Shown here: positions 18,074-26,759 of the stretch, in pieces
How the letters are laid out: every line of letters starts with the position of its first letter
Position numbering within the stretch: position 1 is the first letter of the stretch
Assembly: GCA_028280065.1 (NCBI GenBank)
Contig: JANQMN010000004.1
Span: 124,001 to 188,000 of the forward strand
DNA length: 64,000 nt
From: Hahella sp.
Lineage (GTDB): Bacteria; Pseudomonadota; Gammaproteobacteria; Pseudomonadales; Oleiphilaceae
Reading direction: 5' to 3'
Position numbers and translations under genes: made by a program
Notes under the pieces: generated by a model
Seen by the model: the letters and a program-made list of their open reading frames with translations, nothing else
What the model was told of the DNA's origin: nothing
Databases searched by the model: none

Positions 18074-19600
18074 ATGATTGACGTTCCCGGTTACATCATC
18101 CATGAGCAGATTGCCTCCGGAGGTATGGCAAGAATTTACCTGGCTACCCAGAAAATTGCCGAGCGTAAAGTCGTGATAAAAGTACTCCAAGCGGAGGATA
18201 AGGAACTGACTTCGCGCTTTGCCAGGGAAGTTCGATTAAATGCCTCGCTCTCTCACCCGAATATTATTACCGTTTACGACGTAGGCGAAATTGATAACAA
18301 CCGCCTATATCTTGCCATGGAATATCACGAAGACGGCGACCTGAATAATATGATGGACGAGCCCATGGATGAAAAGCAGGTGTACAAAATCGTCTGGCAC
18401 CTGGCATCGGCATTGTCGCTATCCCATAGTCGAAAAATATTCCACCGCGATTTAAAACCTGCCAACGTGTTGATGCGGGGGGAAACCGATCCGGTACTGA
18501 CGGATTTCGGCATCGCCATTCAACATCACGAACAGGAAACCATTGGCGTAGTCGATCCGACACGCTTAACCCAAGCCCACCAGATGGTCGGCACACCTGC
18601 TTATATGAGCCCGGAGCAGATCTGTGGCGAAGAGGTCGATGGCCGGTCTGACCTATATAGCCTCGGGCTCATTATCTTCGAATTATTGACCGGCGAACGC
18701 GCGGTCAAAGGCAATACCATCTCGGAAAAACTGCACAATCAACGCACCAAACCACTGCGCGCTCTTCCCAAGCATCTTACGCACTGGCAAGGCATCCTCG
18801 ATAAAATGACCCAAAAGGAAAAGGAGGACCGATATAACGACGTTGACGAGTTGATCGCGACCCTAAAAGACTTCGGCGATGAGTATGTCTTTGCCTCGAA
18901 GCCAAAACGCTCCGGAAAACACATAGCGGGATTGGCCACTGCCTTGGTTGCGGCGACCGGTTTGATTTTTTATTTCCTGTATCCGACGCTGGCGAACATG
19001 TCTGATCAGGCAAAACTTGAATCAGAAATAGGCAGTGGAAACACCCAAGAGCAACAACCCCAGATTACCGCCAAGAGACTCATCGACGATTTTTATGTCA
19101 CCATCCCCGCCAATCAAGATGATTGCCTCGCAGGAGAGCCCTTTAAATCCGGCACCAACGTGTTTAACTCAGGTGAGTGGCTGCCGAATGGCGCGTGCTT
19201 TTCGTTAGAGGTGCAATGGGAAGGCGATGGAACCCTGCATTTGATGAGCAAGGAAAACGACGAGTTGAGAAGACTCTATCCCAATAATTGCGGCAACCTG
19301 GGCTATGAAGACGGCATAGATCCACAAGACAAGGCCATCCATTTTCCCATCAACGAAGTCGGCTCACCTTGGGTTTTTCAGCTAGACGATAACAGTGGTA
19401 CGGAAAACATCATCGCGCTCGTTACCAACCGTGAAAACACCACCGCACTGCAACGGATGGTGTTAAATAATATGCCCGATATCTGTAATGAAGCGAACAC
19501 AGAACTTCCGACCTGGACAGAGCTCCTGCAAGCCGGGAGCAATGAACGGATTTTGATTGAAAACCGGGATTGGTTTGAGGTGTTTATTCGGCATCGCTGA
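18074..19600 (+). CDS. Transmembrane Ser/Thr protein kinase with DUF4384-like extracytoplasmic domain
   Basis: A 508-residue Hanks-type kinase. Motifs: glycine loop ASGGMARIYLA (15-24), Lys36 in VVIKVL, HRDLKPAN (124-131, catalytic D126), DFG (144-146), GTPAYMSPEQ and a DxxSLG-like SDLYSLGLIIFEL. All catalytic residues are present, so activity is expected. A single membrane helix lies at ~285-305 (GLATALVAATGLIFYFLYPT). The periplasmic part (306-508) has four cysteines and a segment ending LRRLYPNNCGN then IHFPINEVG, which resembles DUF4384 domains. It is the last gene of the CHAT-TPS operon. Substrates are unknown; no phosphatase or FHA-domain gene is nearby. Confidence 0.9.
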   Translation: MIDVPGYIIHEQIASGGMARIYLATQKIAERKVVIKVLQAEDKELTSRFAREVRLNASLSHPNIITVYDVGEIDNNRLYLAMEYHEDGDLNNMMDEPMDEKQVYKIVWHLASALSLSHSRKIFHRDLKPANVLMRGETDPVLTDFGIAIQHHEQETIGVVDPTRLTQAHQMVGTPAYMSPEQICGEEVDGRSDLYSLGLIIFELLTGERAVKGNTISEKLHNQRTKPLRALPKHLTHWQGILDKMTQKEKEDRYNDVDELIATLKDFGDEYVFASKPKRSGKHIAGLATALVAATGLIFYFLYPTLANMSDQAKLESEIGSGNTQEQQPQITAKRLIDDFYVTIPANQDDCLAGEPFKSGTNVFNSGEWLPNGACFSLEVQWEGDGTLHLMSKENDELRRLYPNNCGNLGYEDGIDPQDKAIHFPINEVGSPWVFQLDDNSGTENIIALVTNRENTTALQRMVLNNMPDICNEANTELPTWTELLQAGSNERILIENRDWFEVFIRHR

Positions 19601-19727
19601 CAGGTTTTGATTGAAAGTTATGTAGATAAAGCGAATGGATGAATTATATGAATGTTTGGTCTAGCCGAGTATTCGGTTAGAAGCACGTAAGTTTTGCCTC
19701 GATTTCGATGACTTCTCACTGGTAGGC

Positions 19728-20147
19728 TTGGGAGCCTTTGCCAATGATGCAGTACTGGTTACTGCTTTGCGCGAATCTACCGTGCTGTATGCCGCAGTTG
19801 CATTGGGCGCGTCCATGGCAACACCAATCATCGAATATTCCTGGAGAGTCGACCCAGCGCTTGTAGAAAGAGCGAATCAATTTATTTCTGAGTTCAACAA
19901 ACTTACCGGAAGCTCAATTAAACCTGCTTCGGAAAAACATGCGGCTTACTTTTTCTCCGCATATGAAGATAACGAGTTATTGGGGCGATGCGTAAGAATA
20001 GGTGCCGATGACAGCAAGCGCCCTGTTAGACACTACCATTGGGCCATTAATCAAACGCGAAGAGGTTACACTGTGGATGAGTTCTGGAGTAATTCGCTTT
20101 GGACGACTTCGCAATATCGAGAGGAAAAGCTTAATTTGTCTTACTGA
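19728..20147 (+). CDS. Hypothetical protein, probably missing its N-terminus
   Basis: 139 codons from a TTG at 19728. The same frame is open upstream to 19671 and encodes convincing protein there (ARKFCLDFDDFSLVGLGAFA), yet no ATG, GTG or TTG with a ribosome site serves that extension. An ATG-initiated stretch at about 19650 is in another frame and stops at 19680. This suggests a 5' frameshift or truncation. The protein is soluble, with ALRESTVLYAAVALGAS and a C-terminal half rich in aromatic residues (RHYHWAINQTRRGYTVDEFW). No family is recognised. Confidence 0.5.
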   Translation: MGAFANDAVLVTALRESTVLYAAVALGASMATPIIEYSWRVDPALVERANQFISEFNKLTGSSIKPASEKHAAYFFSAYEDNELLGRCVRIGADDSKRPVRHYHWAINQTRRGYTVDEFWSNSLWTTSQYREEKLNLSY

Positions 20148-20426
20148 TTAGTTCAGGTGTTAACTTCTTTACAGGAGTTTTAAGTCTTCCGCGGATATCG
20201 CTAGAGTCCGGTAAAAAATTGTAGAATCAGTTACTTCCATATCTATTACAGCCTGTTAGCTCTGTTTAAGGTGGATTCGACTTGAACGGATTTACAACTT
20301 CAGGCTTCCTTTAAGGCTTGTTTCTTTGATGGCTCACCATGTACGTTGGCAAACCCCTGTGCGCGGATATATGTCAGGGGTGTTGCTATTTCAAACATTG
20401 ACTGGGTAATACCCAAGAATCATAAT

Positions 20427-20454
20427 GCCACCATATTACAACCATTTTGGTGGC
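20427..20454. promoter_or_regulatory. Inverted repeat, likely toxin-antitoxin operator
   Basis: GCCACCA (20427-20433) and TGGTGGC (20448-20454) are perfect inverted arms 14 bases apart, ending five bases before the antitoxin ATG. Ribbon-helix-helix antitoxins usually repress their own operon at such a site. Confidence 0.55.
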
Positions 20455-20458
20455 TTCC

Positions 20459-20701
20459 ATGACATCATTAACCATTAAAAACATACCCGACGAACTGTAC
20501 GAACACCTAAAACAAGCCGCAAAAGCCCATCATCGGAGTATTAATAGTGAGCTTATTTATTGTTTAGAAAAAACTTTGCTGCCATCCAAGCTATCCGCAA
20601 CCGATTTTAAGGACACAGCAAAATTACTCAGGGCTCGAGTAATGGCGGATAGCATTGACGCTGAAGAAATCAATGCTGTAAAAAATAATGGCCGCTCATG
20701 A
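20459..20701 (+). CDS. Ribbon-helix-helix antitoxin (FitA/VapB-like)
   Basis: An 80-residue DNA-binding antitoxin starting at ATG 20459; the open frame reaches 20447 with TTG. The Arc-type motif is MTSLTIKNIPDELYEHLKQA followed by AHHRSINSELIYCLEKTL: a beta strand, then two helices with the RSINSE turn typical of FitA-like proteins. The C-terminal part (ATDFKDTAKLLRARVMADS) would wrap the toxin. It overlaps the toxin gene by four bases (ATGA) and has an inverted repeat directly upstream. Confidence 0.88.
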   Translation: MTSLTIKNIPDELYEHLKQAAKAHHRSINSELIYCLEKTLLPSKLSATDFKDTAKLLRARVMADSIDAEEINAVKNNGRS

Positions 20702-21120
20702 TAGTGGTAGACACTAATACAATCGCCTATCTTTATCTTCCGACGGACTACACTTCCGACGTTGAAGCACTACTGGAAAAAGACCCTCATTGGATAGCAC
20801 CTCTGATTTGGCGAAGTGAATTTAGAAACATTCTCTCATTGTATATTCGCAAAAGCCTAATTGATTTGGACACAGCACTACAAATGCAGGCCCAAGCTGA
20901 AAAACTGCTAAGCAGTAACGAATACAACGTCAACTCAACAACCGTTCTGACGCTCGCCAAAGAGTCTGGCTGCTCTGCTTATGATTGCGAGTTTGTTTCT
21001 GTTGCCAAGTCTCTCAACTCAATACTCGTTACAGCGGACAAAAAATTGATTGCAGCATTTCCCCAAATCGCTACGACTGCAAAGGACTATCTCCGAATCA
21101 GGGCTCAACGTCAAACATAG
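20698..21120 (+). CDS. PIN-domain toxin (VapC-like ribonuclease)
   Basis: A 140-residue PIN-domain RNase, the toxin of the pair. The metal-binding acidic residues are in place: D5 (VVDTNTIAYL), E41 (WRSEFRN), D96 (SAYDCEFVSVA) and D114 (VTADKKLI). The length is normal for VapC. The start overlaps the antitoxin stop as ATGA, giving translational coupling. By family precedent it cleaves tRNA or rRNA when free of antitoxin; the target is not predictable here. Confidence 0.9.
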   Translation: MIVVDTNTIAYLYLPTDYTSDVEALLEKDPHWIAPLIWRSEFRNILSLYIRKSLIDLDTALQMQAQAEKLLSSNEYNVNSTTVLTLAKESGCSAYDCEFVSVAKSLNSILVTADKKLIAAFPQIATTAKDYLRIRAQRQT

Positions 21121-21142
21121 ACTACCACCCCTTCAGCCATAG

Positions 21143-21448
21143 AGGCTCACCGGTAAATGTCCATTCGGCCGTAGCAATGCGAAAAAATGCACCCTACTAG
21201 ATACCGAATCAGTTTCCGGAAGGATTACTGAAAAATGGCAATATAAAAAGAAAACCATTTGGCTCGATACGGACCTGAGAATCTCCCTGAAAGTAAGTTT
21301 CAAGCTTTTCTTTCAAAACGAAAAACTGCAGACCTCAGAGCTCTCAGATATTCAAATCGAAGAACAGCCGGACTATCTATTTCTTATCCCAAAGAGCTTG
21401 GTCTGTGACTCAGGGACATTTTGCGATGGCGCGCCGATAGTGAAATGA
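21143..21448 (+). pseudogene. Protein-like reading frame without a start codon
   Basis: After the TAG at 21140-21142 the frame is open for 101 codons to TGA 21446-21448 and reads like real protein: KCPFGRSNAKKCTLLDTES, then TEKWQYKKKTIWLDTDLRIS, then IEEQPDYLFLIPKSLVCDSG. It has no ATG, GTG or TTG near its beginning and no ribosome site. Five cysteines and an alternating hydrophobic pattern suggest a lost soluble domain. It begins 22 bases after the vapC stop, so it may be a decayed third gene or a 5'-truncated accessory gene. No family is recognised. Confidence 0.4.
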
Positions 21449-21511
21449 CAGACTTTCGTAGATGGGCGAACTCCATAGGCCACTTGCAAGCTACTGAACT
21501 TTCTACCAACG

Positions 21512-22702
21512 TCACCCCATAGACCTAAACGCCACAATAACCGGCAATCTGGCCGCCCGCCAGGCAGGAAAGAAGCCTCCGATAAAACCAATAACAAGCG
21601 CCAACACAATCCCATCCTGAAATGCACTAGCCGACATTTCAAAAGAAAAGACTATTTGCGAAAAGTTGCCGCCTAACGTTGACGCAGATATGCCGTCGAA
21701 CAGCATGAAGGCTGCTATAGTGCCTAAGATGCCACCTAGAAATGCCAAGACTAAGGCTTCGACCAATGTGCCAAAGAAAGCAGAGACATTACCAAAGCCA
21801 ATCGCTCGCAGGGTGGCGATCTCGACGGCGCGTTGCGCGACCGAGGTATACATGGTATTCAATGCGCCCGCGAGCGCCCCCAACGCCATGGCAATTGCCA
21901 ATGGCCATCCGAGGTAAAAGATCAGGTCGGAGGTAGCTTTTGCCTGTTCGCCGTAAAATTGTTTTTCTGTCCAGACATCAAGATTCAGCCGAGGGTCAGC
22001 GGCAATAAACTCCTCTATCGCAGATAGATCGCCTGGAGTAGAAAGCGCTATCCGCATCAGCTGGTAGGAGCTGCCCCGGTTAAACTGACTTTGCACGCTC
22101 CGGGCATCTGCCCACAGCTCGCTTTCGAATACCGAGCCGCCGGTATCGAATACGCCCACGACATTCCAGGTCGCGTTACCCAGTTTAACTTTCTGGCCGA
22201 GATCGAAACCGCTAAATTCGCGTAGAACCCCGCTGCCGACAATAATTTCATTGGTACCCGGTGAAAACATCCGGCCATCGGTGAGCTGCACGCCTTCGCG
22301 CAACTCTATACCACGCGGTGAAATACCGCGAAGCGGCAGATTTACTTCGCTATCGGTGCTGCGTTTAATGCCATCGACAATGACATAGAGTTCCGCTGAG
22401 GTTAAGGGGCCGCTGGCATCTTTTCGAATGCCTGGAGCGGTCTCCAATAGATTCACCTGATCGCGCATCAAGACACTATTCAGTTCGGCTTGGGAGCCCG
22501 CGCGCATGGCAATCGCCAAGTTATCCGATCCCGAGTTGCCGACGGTGGCGCGGAATCCCTCGCCCATCGCCAGGAAAGCCAACAAAACGGCCACGACGAT
22601 AGCGACCGCTAGCAAGGTGGCGAGTGACATCCATTTTCGTTGTGGCAGACTGCGGATATTCATGACCACGACCGCAGCGATTTGCGCTAAAAGTGCGTTC
22701 AT
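21512..22702 (-). CDS. ABC transporter permease, MacB/FtsX type (second subunit)
   Basis: A 396-residue inner-membrane protein with the FtsX layout. An N-terminal helix lies at ~25-47 (SLATLLAVAIVVAVLLAFLA). A large periplasmic MacB-core-like domain spans ~50-270, and three C-terminal helices follow (~275-300, 320-345, 365-385). EIATLRAIGFGNVSAF is the coupling segment facing the ATPase. It ends an apparent four-gene operon (adaptor, ATPase, permease, permease) and starts three bases after the upstream permease stop. The two permeases differ in sequence and probably form a heterodimer. The exported substrate is unknown; lipid, peptide or a lipoprotein-like cargo are options. Confidence 0.87.
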   Translation of the reverse strand: MNALLAQIAAVVVMNIRSLPQRKWMSLATLLAVAIVVAVLLAFLAMGEGFRATVGNSGSDNLAIAMRAGSQAELNSVLMRDQVNLLETAPGIRKDASGPLTSAELYVIVDGIKRSTDSEVNLPLRGISPRGIELREGVQLTDGRMFSPGTNEIIVGSGVLREFSGFDLGQKVKLGNATWNVVGVFDTGGSVFESELWADARSVQSQFNRGSSYQLMRIALSTPGDLSAIEEFIAADPRLNLDVWTEKQFYGEQAKATSDLIFYLGWPLAIAMALGALAGALNTMYTSVAQRAVEIATLRAIGFGNVSAFFGTLVEALVLAFLGGILGTIAAFMLFDGISASTLGGNFSQIVFSFEMSASAFQDGIVLALVIGFIGGFFPAWRAARLPVIVAFRSMG

Positions 22703-22705
22703 CTT

Positions 22706-23869
22706 TTAACCCCTTGTCAGTGCTTGCACGGTATTGAGTCGCATCGCGCGGAACGCTGGGACAAAACCCGTAATCAATCCCAGACCCAGCATATAGGCTA
22801 ATGCCTGGAGAAATATCTCCTTACTGAGCAATAAATTAGGCAGAATGCTGCGGATTTGCGGTATTGAGGTCACCGCTTCCAAGGTGTAATAGGCGACAAG
22901 GATTCCGCTAAGACCGCCCAGTAGCGATAGCAGAATGGATTCCGACAGCACCAGCCGAAACACCCTTGTGGCGGTGAATCCCAAGGTTTTCATCACGGCA
23001 ATCTCGCGGGTGCGTTCCCGGATTGCCAGGAACATGGCATTGCCGACAATCAGCAAAATGGTAAAGAAGGCGGCCATCACTACCGATGTCAATATAAAGC
23101 CGATGCTGCCGATCTGTTCGATAAAGGCTTTATTGAAGGCCTTTTCGGTACTGGTTTCGGTCTCTGACGACGAATTGGCGAACAAGGCATCAATCGCCTT
23201 GGCAACCTGTTCGTTCAGCGCCGGATCATCGGTAGTAAGCACCATCCAGCCGATCCAATCGGAGCCGAAAGTTTGGGTTTCGATGAAATACTTATAGTGG
23301 AAAAGTAGATAGTTGGTATCCAGCTGTTTATCTTCGGCGGTAAAAATACCGCTGACCACCATATCCCAAGTGTGAGAGCCATCTGCCTGGGAAAAGATAT
23401 TGGATGAAATCGGCACCCGGTCTCCAACTTTCCAGCCGTAGGTGGTGGCCATGGCCTCACCGACGATCATCCCCTGCCGATCATTAAACCAACGTTGTAA
23501 CGAGGCTTCATCCAACTGCAACTCAGAATACACCTGCAAGTAGGTTTCCGGGTCCACCGCCATTCCCACCATAGGTCGGCGCTGGTCTTGAAAATACGCA
23601 CCAAACCAGTTGGCGTGGGAAACATCCTTTACCCCTTCGATAGCTTTTACTTTGTTGAAATAGGCCAACGGAAGCGGCTGAGTGAAATTGATTTTATTCA
23701 CCACGATCAAACGGTCATCCGCAGAAAGCTCAATCCCGGCGTCAAACGCGCCTTTCAGTGCGCCAAGCAGGCCATACAGGAAAAACGCAATAAATATCGC
23801 AAAACAGGTTAAAAACAGCCGTAGTTTGTTGCGGGTTAGATTCTTATAGATCAGATACAGATCTTTCAT
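22706..23869 (-). CDS. ABC transporter permease, MacB/FtsX type (first subunit)
   Basis: A 387-residue FtsX-fold permease. Helix 1 lies at ~17-38 (LRLFLTCFAIFIAFFLYGLL), a periplasmic domain at ~40-265, then three helices, with the coupling segment REIAVMKTLGFTATRVFRLV. The start overlaps the ATPase stop by four bases (ATGA), indicating translational coupling. With the neighbouring permease, ATPase and adaptor it forms a complete tripartite-type exporter lacking its own outer-membrane channel gene; a TolC-like protein encoded elsewhere may serve. Confidence 0.88.
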   Translation of the reverse strand: MKDLYLIYKNLTRNKLRLFLTCFAIFIAFFLYGLLGALKGAFDAGIELSADDRLIVVNKINFTQPLPLAYFNKVKAIEGVKDVSHANWFGAYFQDQRRPMVGMAVDPETYLQVYSELQLDEASLQRWFNDRQGMIVGEAMATTYGWKVGDRVPISSNIFSQADGSHTWDMVVSGIFTAEDKQLDTNYLLFHYKYFIETQTFGSDWIGWMVLTTDDPALNEQVAKAIDALFANSSSETETSTEKAFNKAFIEQIGSIGFILTSVVMAAFFTILLIVGNAMFLAIRERTREIAVMKTLGFTATRVFRLVLSESILLSLLGGLSGILVAYYTLEAVTSIPQIRSILPNLLLSKEIFLQALAYMLGLGLITGFVPAFRAMRLNTVQALTRG

Positions 23870-24561
23870 ACCGCCAACTCCTGCTCGACAAATTCTCCTT
23901 TATCGAGGTGTAACGTCTGACTGGCATACTTCGCCGCTTCCGGATCATGCGTCACCATCACCAGGGTTTTATTGAACTCGGAATTTAGTAGTTGCAGTAT
24001 TTCGAGGATTTCGACAGCGGTTTTACGATCCAGATCCCCGGTAGGCTCATCGCAAAGCAAGATGTCCGGATCTGAAACTATCGCTCTTGCGATGGCAACT
24101 CGCTGCTGTTGGCCCCCGGATAATTCGGCAGGAATGTGCTTCGCACGCTCTTCCAAGCCCACCAGTTTCAACGCGGTTTCGATACTCTTCTTGCGCTGGG
24201 AACGATTGAGATTCTTTAGTAATAAGGGCAACTCAACATTGCGCGCCGCCGTGAGCATGGGCATCAGGTTATAGAACTGGAAAATAAAGCCCACATGATC
24301 TGCCCGCCACTGCGCCAGCTTACTTTCGGAGTAGCGGCTGATATTGTCACCACCAAATAACAAATCGCCTTTGGTTGGTTGATCCACCCCGCCCAGCATA
24401 TTCAACAGCGTCGTTTTGCCGGAGCCGGAGGGTCCCATAATAGCCAGAAAGTCACCCTTGTTAATCGACATGTTGAGATTTTTGAAAATCGAAATCTCTT
24501 GTTTGCCTTTCACAAAGCTCTTGGAAATCCCCTTTAACTCGAATAAGACTTGGTCATTCAT
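23866..24561 (-). CDS. ABC transporter ATP-binding protein (MacB/LolD-type)
   Basis: A 231-residue ATPase. Walker A is GPSGSGKT (43-50), the Q-loop is GFIFQFYNLMPMLTAARNVE, the signature is LSGGQQQRVAIARA, Walker B is ILLCDEPTGDLD and the H-loop is VTHDPEAA. The short insert and the PMLTAARNVELPLLL region are typical of the LolD/MacB/FtsE group that drives mechanotransmission by FtsX-like permeases. It lies between the adaptor gene (21 bp upstream) and the first permease (overlapping). Confidence 0.93.
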   Translation of the reverse strand: MNDQVLFELKGISKSFVKGKQEISIFKNLNMSINKGDFLAIMGPSGSGKTTLLNMLGGVDQPTKGDLLFGGDNISRYSESKLAQWRADHVGFIFQFYNLMPMLTAARNVELPLLLKNLNRSQRKKSIETALKLVGLEERAKHIPAELSGGQQQRVAIARAIVSDPDILLCDEPTGDLDRKTAVEILEILQLLNSEFNKTLVMVTHDPEAAKYASQTLHLDKGEFVEQELAV

Positions 24562-24582
24562 GTCGACTATTTCCTTGGTTAC

Positions 24583-25662
24583 TTAACTGGTTGACTCTGA
24601 AGCACGCAAAAAGGCGACCTTAACCCCCATATTGGGCAGAATACGCGCATCTCGCTGTTCAATTTTGATCCTCACCCGCACCGTCGCCTTGGCGCGGTCC
24701 GCAGTGGGAATAATGGCGATGACACTGGCGGGAATATCCCAATCCGGATAGGCATCGAGGTTTGCCATTACCGCCTGGCCTGGAGTTACCCGGCCAATAA
24801 AGGCTTCATTGACATCCACCTCAATCTCCAAAGACTCCATATCTACAACGGTACAAATTCCCGTTCGGGTAAATCCGCCGCTTGCGCCGGGACTGATAAT
24901 TTCCCCCGGCTGCGCAGCTTTGTCGATCACCACCCCGGCAAAAGGCGCGCGAATTTCATGATTGCCTAAAATCTCCTGCTGGATATCAATGCGTTGTTTG
25001 GCGACATCGATTTCCGCCAAAGTCGTGGCGTAAGCAGCCTTTGCGCTTTCTAACCGGGCCGTTGCACTGGTTAACTCAGCCTCGCTGGAATATTGTCCGC
25101 CTTCAAGATTACTCACCCGGTGCAATACCTTTTCCGCTTCCACAATTTCAGCTCTGACACCCCGCAAACGGGCCTGCTGAGCACGCAGACTATCCTTTGC
25201 GAGCTGCAAATTGGTGCGGGCAATCGCATCGTCAAGGCGGGCAAGTACTTGCCCGGTTTCTACCTGCATGCCTTCTTCGACGTCTACGCTTTTAATCAGA
25301 CCGGTGACTTCCGAAGATACGGTCGCAACCAATCTTGCGGTGATATAACCGGAGGCGTTGAGAATAACATTCGAAAGTTCAGGGTTCTCGTTTGCTGGCG
25401 GTTCCTTGGCAGATTCGTCCACTTCCTGCAGCATCACTATTGCCGGTTCGGTTCTTTCAGTCGTTAGGCTTTTCGGAGGCTGTGCGGTTTGAGAAAGCGG
25501 TAACTGACTGGAAAACCAGTAGTAGGTAACTCCAGCACCAGCGGCTGCCGCAATGATTGCGAACAAAATTGTGCTGAACACCGACACACCCGATTTTGGT
25601 TGCGGCTGGTTATCTAACTTGAGTTGTTGCAGCAGTTCGGTTCGTGTTTCCTTACTGGACAT
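24583..25662 (-). CDS. HlyD/MacA-like periplasmic adaptor (membrane fusion protein)
   Basis: About 359 residues from ATG 25662; a GTG at 25674 would add four. A short cytoplasmic tail (KETRTELLQQLKLDN) precedes a membrane anchor at ~27-48 (VFSTILFAIIAAAAGAGVTY). Then come a biotinyl-lipoyl-like half motif (VTGLIKSVDVEEGMQVETGQ), an alpha-hairpin at ~150-235 (AQQARLRGVRAEIVEAEKVL), the second lipoyl half (IRAPFAGVVIDKAAQPGEII) and a beta-barrel. It is first in the exporter operon and divergent from a solute-binding protein gene. Confidence 0.9.
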   Translation of the reverse strand: MSSKETRTELLQQLKLDNQPQPKSGVSVFSTILFAIIAAAAGAGVTYYWFSSQLPLSQTAQPPKSLTTERTEPAIVMLQEVDESAKEPPANENPELSNVILNASGYITARLVATVSSEVTGLIKSVDVEEGMQVETGQVLARLDDAIARTNLQLAKDSLRAQQARLRGVRAEIVEAEKVLHRVSNLEGGQYSSEAELTSATARLESAKAAYATTLAEIDVAKQRIDIQQEILGNHEIRAPFAGVVIDKAAQPGEIISPGASGGFTRTGICTVVDMESLEIEVDVNEAFIGRVTPGQAVMANLDAYPDWDIPASVIAIIPTADRAKATVRVRIKIEQRDARILPNMGVKVAFLRASESTS

Positions 25663-25830
25663 ATATTCTGCCACTTGTTGTTGTCTAGCGACATGCTAAG
25701 TGCTCCAAGTGCGGTAAACAAGACCTGAATAAACGCAATTGTTTTTAATTTTCAATTAGCAAACCAATTGGGCTATATTTGTCACTATACTGCCGTTCGG
25801 CACAGCGATTCTCCAGCGATATTTATCTGC

Positions 25831-26616
25831 ATGAAAAAACTACTGGCACTGACATTTTTACTTTGCTTTGCCTGCTCCGGCGTACAGGCGGAAAAAAAGA
25901 GTCTCCTAATGGGGATCAGCTTTTCGATTCCCCCCTGGGTCATCCAGGAAACCAATAACGGCCTGGAAATGGAGCTGATGCGTGCTGCTTTTGCCGTCAA
26001 CGGCTACGAAGTCATCCCTTCCTACCTACCTTTGGCGCGAACCCTGATGGCTTTTCAGGAAGGCAGTTTGGACGGCGTAATCAATGTCCGGAAGGGTATG
26101 CTGGAAGGGTATTATTCCGACGTGGTCGTCACCTTCCATAATCTTGCTGTGACATTGAAGGAAAACAACCTGCAGATTGATTCCCTGAGCGATTTACGCC
26201 ACAAGAGTATAGTCGCGTTCCAGCGGGCCTCAACTCTGTTGGGGAATGAGTTCGGCCGCACAGTCGCATTCAATAGCGATTACAATGAGGTGGCCGACCA
26301 ATCGCTGCAGGTAAAGCAGTTATTTAAAGGCCGTACCGAAGTGATCGTACTGGAAAAGAAGATATTTCAGTATTTCCATCGCAGGTTGTTCAACCGAAGC
26401 CTGGAACTCAAAGAGCGTTTTATTCTTAGCGAGGCGGAACTGCGCAAGCCCATTGTTTATCACAACATTTTCCCGCCAACAGATTATCGGTTCGCTTTTC
26501 TTTCCAGACAAGTCCGGGATGACTTCAACGCCGGACTTAGAGCAATCAAAGCATCTGGCGACTATGACCGAATCATTCGGGAAAATCAGCAGGATATGGA
26601 AATTCCGCCCCTCTAA
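25831..26616 (+). CDS. Orphan periplasmic solute-binding-like protein
   Basis: A 261-residue SBP_bac_3-like protein. ATG 25831 is chosen because it opens a classical signal peptide (MKKLLALTFLLCFACSGVQA); the frame is open to 25768. The ligand-binding fold is seen in GISFSIPPWVIQETNNGLEM, SLDGVINVRKGMLEG and SLSDLRHKSIVAFQRAS, ending LRAIKASGDYDRIIRENQ. No transporter genes of the amino-acid ABC type are adjacent; the nearby exporter is of a different class and is divergent. The ligand is unknown. Confidence 0.8.
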   Translation: MKKLLALTFLLCFACSGVQAEKKSLLMGISFSIPPWVIQETNNGLEMELMRAAFAVNGYEVIPSYLPLARTLMAFQEGSLDGVINVRKGMLEGYYSDVVVTFHNLAVTLKENNLQIDSLSDLRHKSIVAFQRASTLLGNEFGRTVAFNSDYNEVADQSLQVKQLFKGRTEVIVLEKKIFQYFHRRLFNRSLELKERFILSEAELRKPIVYHNIFPPTDYRFAFLSRQVRDDFNAGLRAIKASGDYDRIIRENQQDMEIPPL

Positions 26617-26759
26617 AGACGACTGTTTATCTTGTAAATCAATATCTTTTCTTAAGCTGTTTTCGTGAACCAGCCAGCATAATCTCCCTCTGCATTCAGC
26701 TATTCTGTCGGACAATTCTACAAAATCTCCAACAATAACAATATAAATGTGCGTGTCCG

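Noticed and set aside
20340-20460. Possible integron attC site near the toxin-antitoxin pair
   Set aside because: The ACCCCTG/CAGGGGT and GCCACCA/TGGTGGC repeats lack the RYYYAAC...GTTRRRY boxes, and no integrase or cassette array is present.
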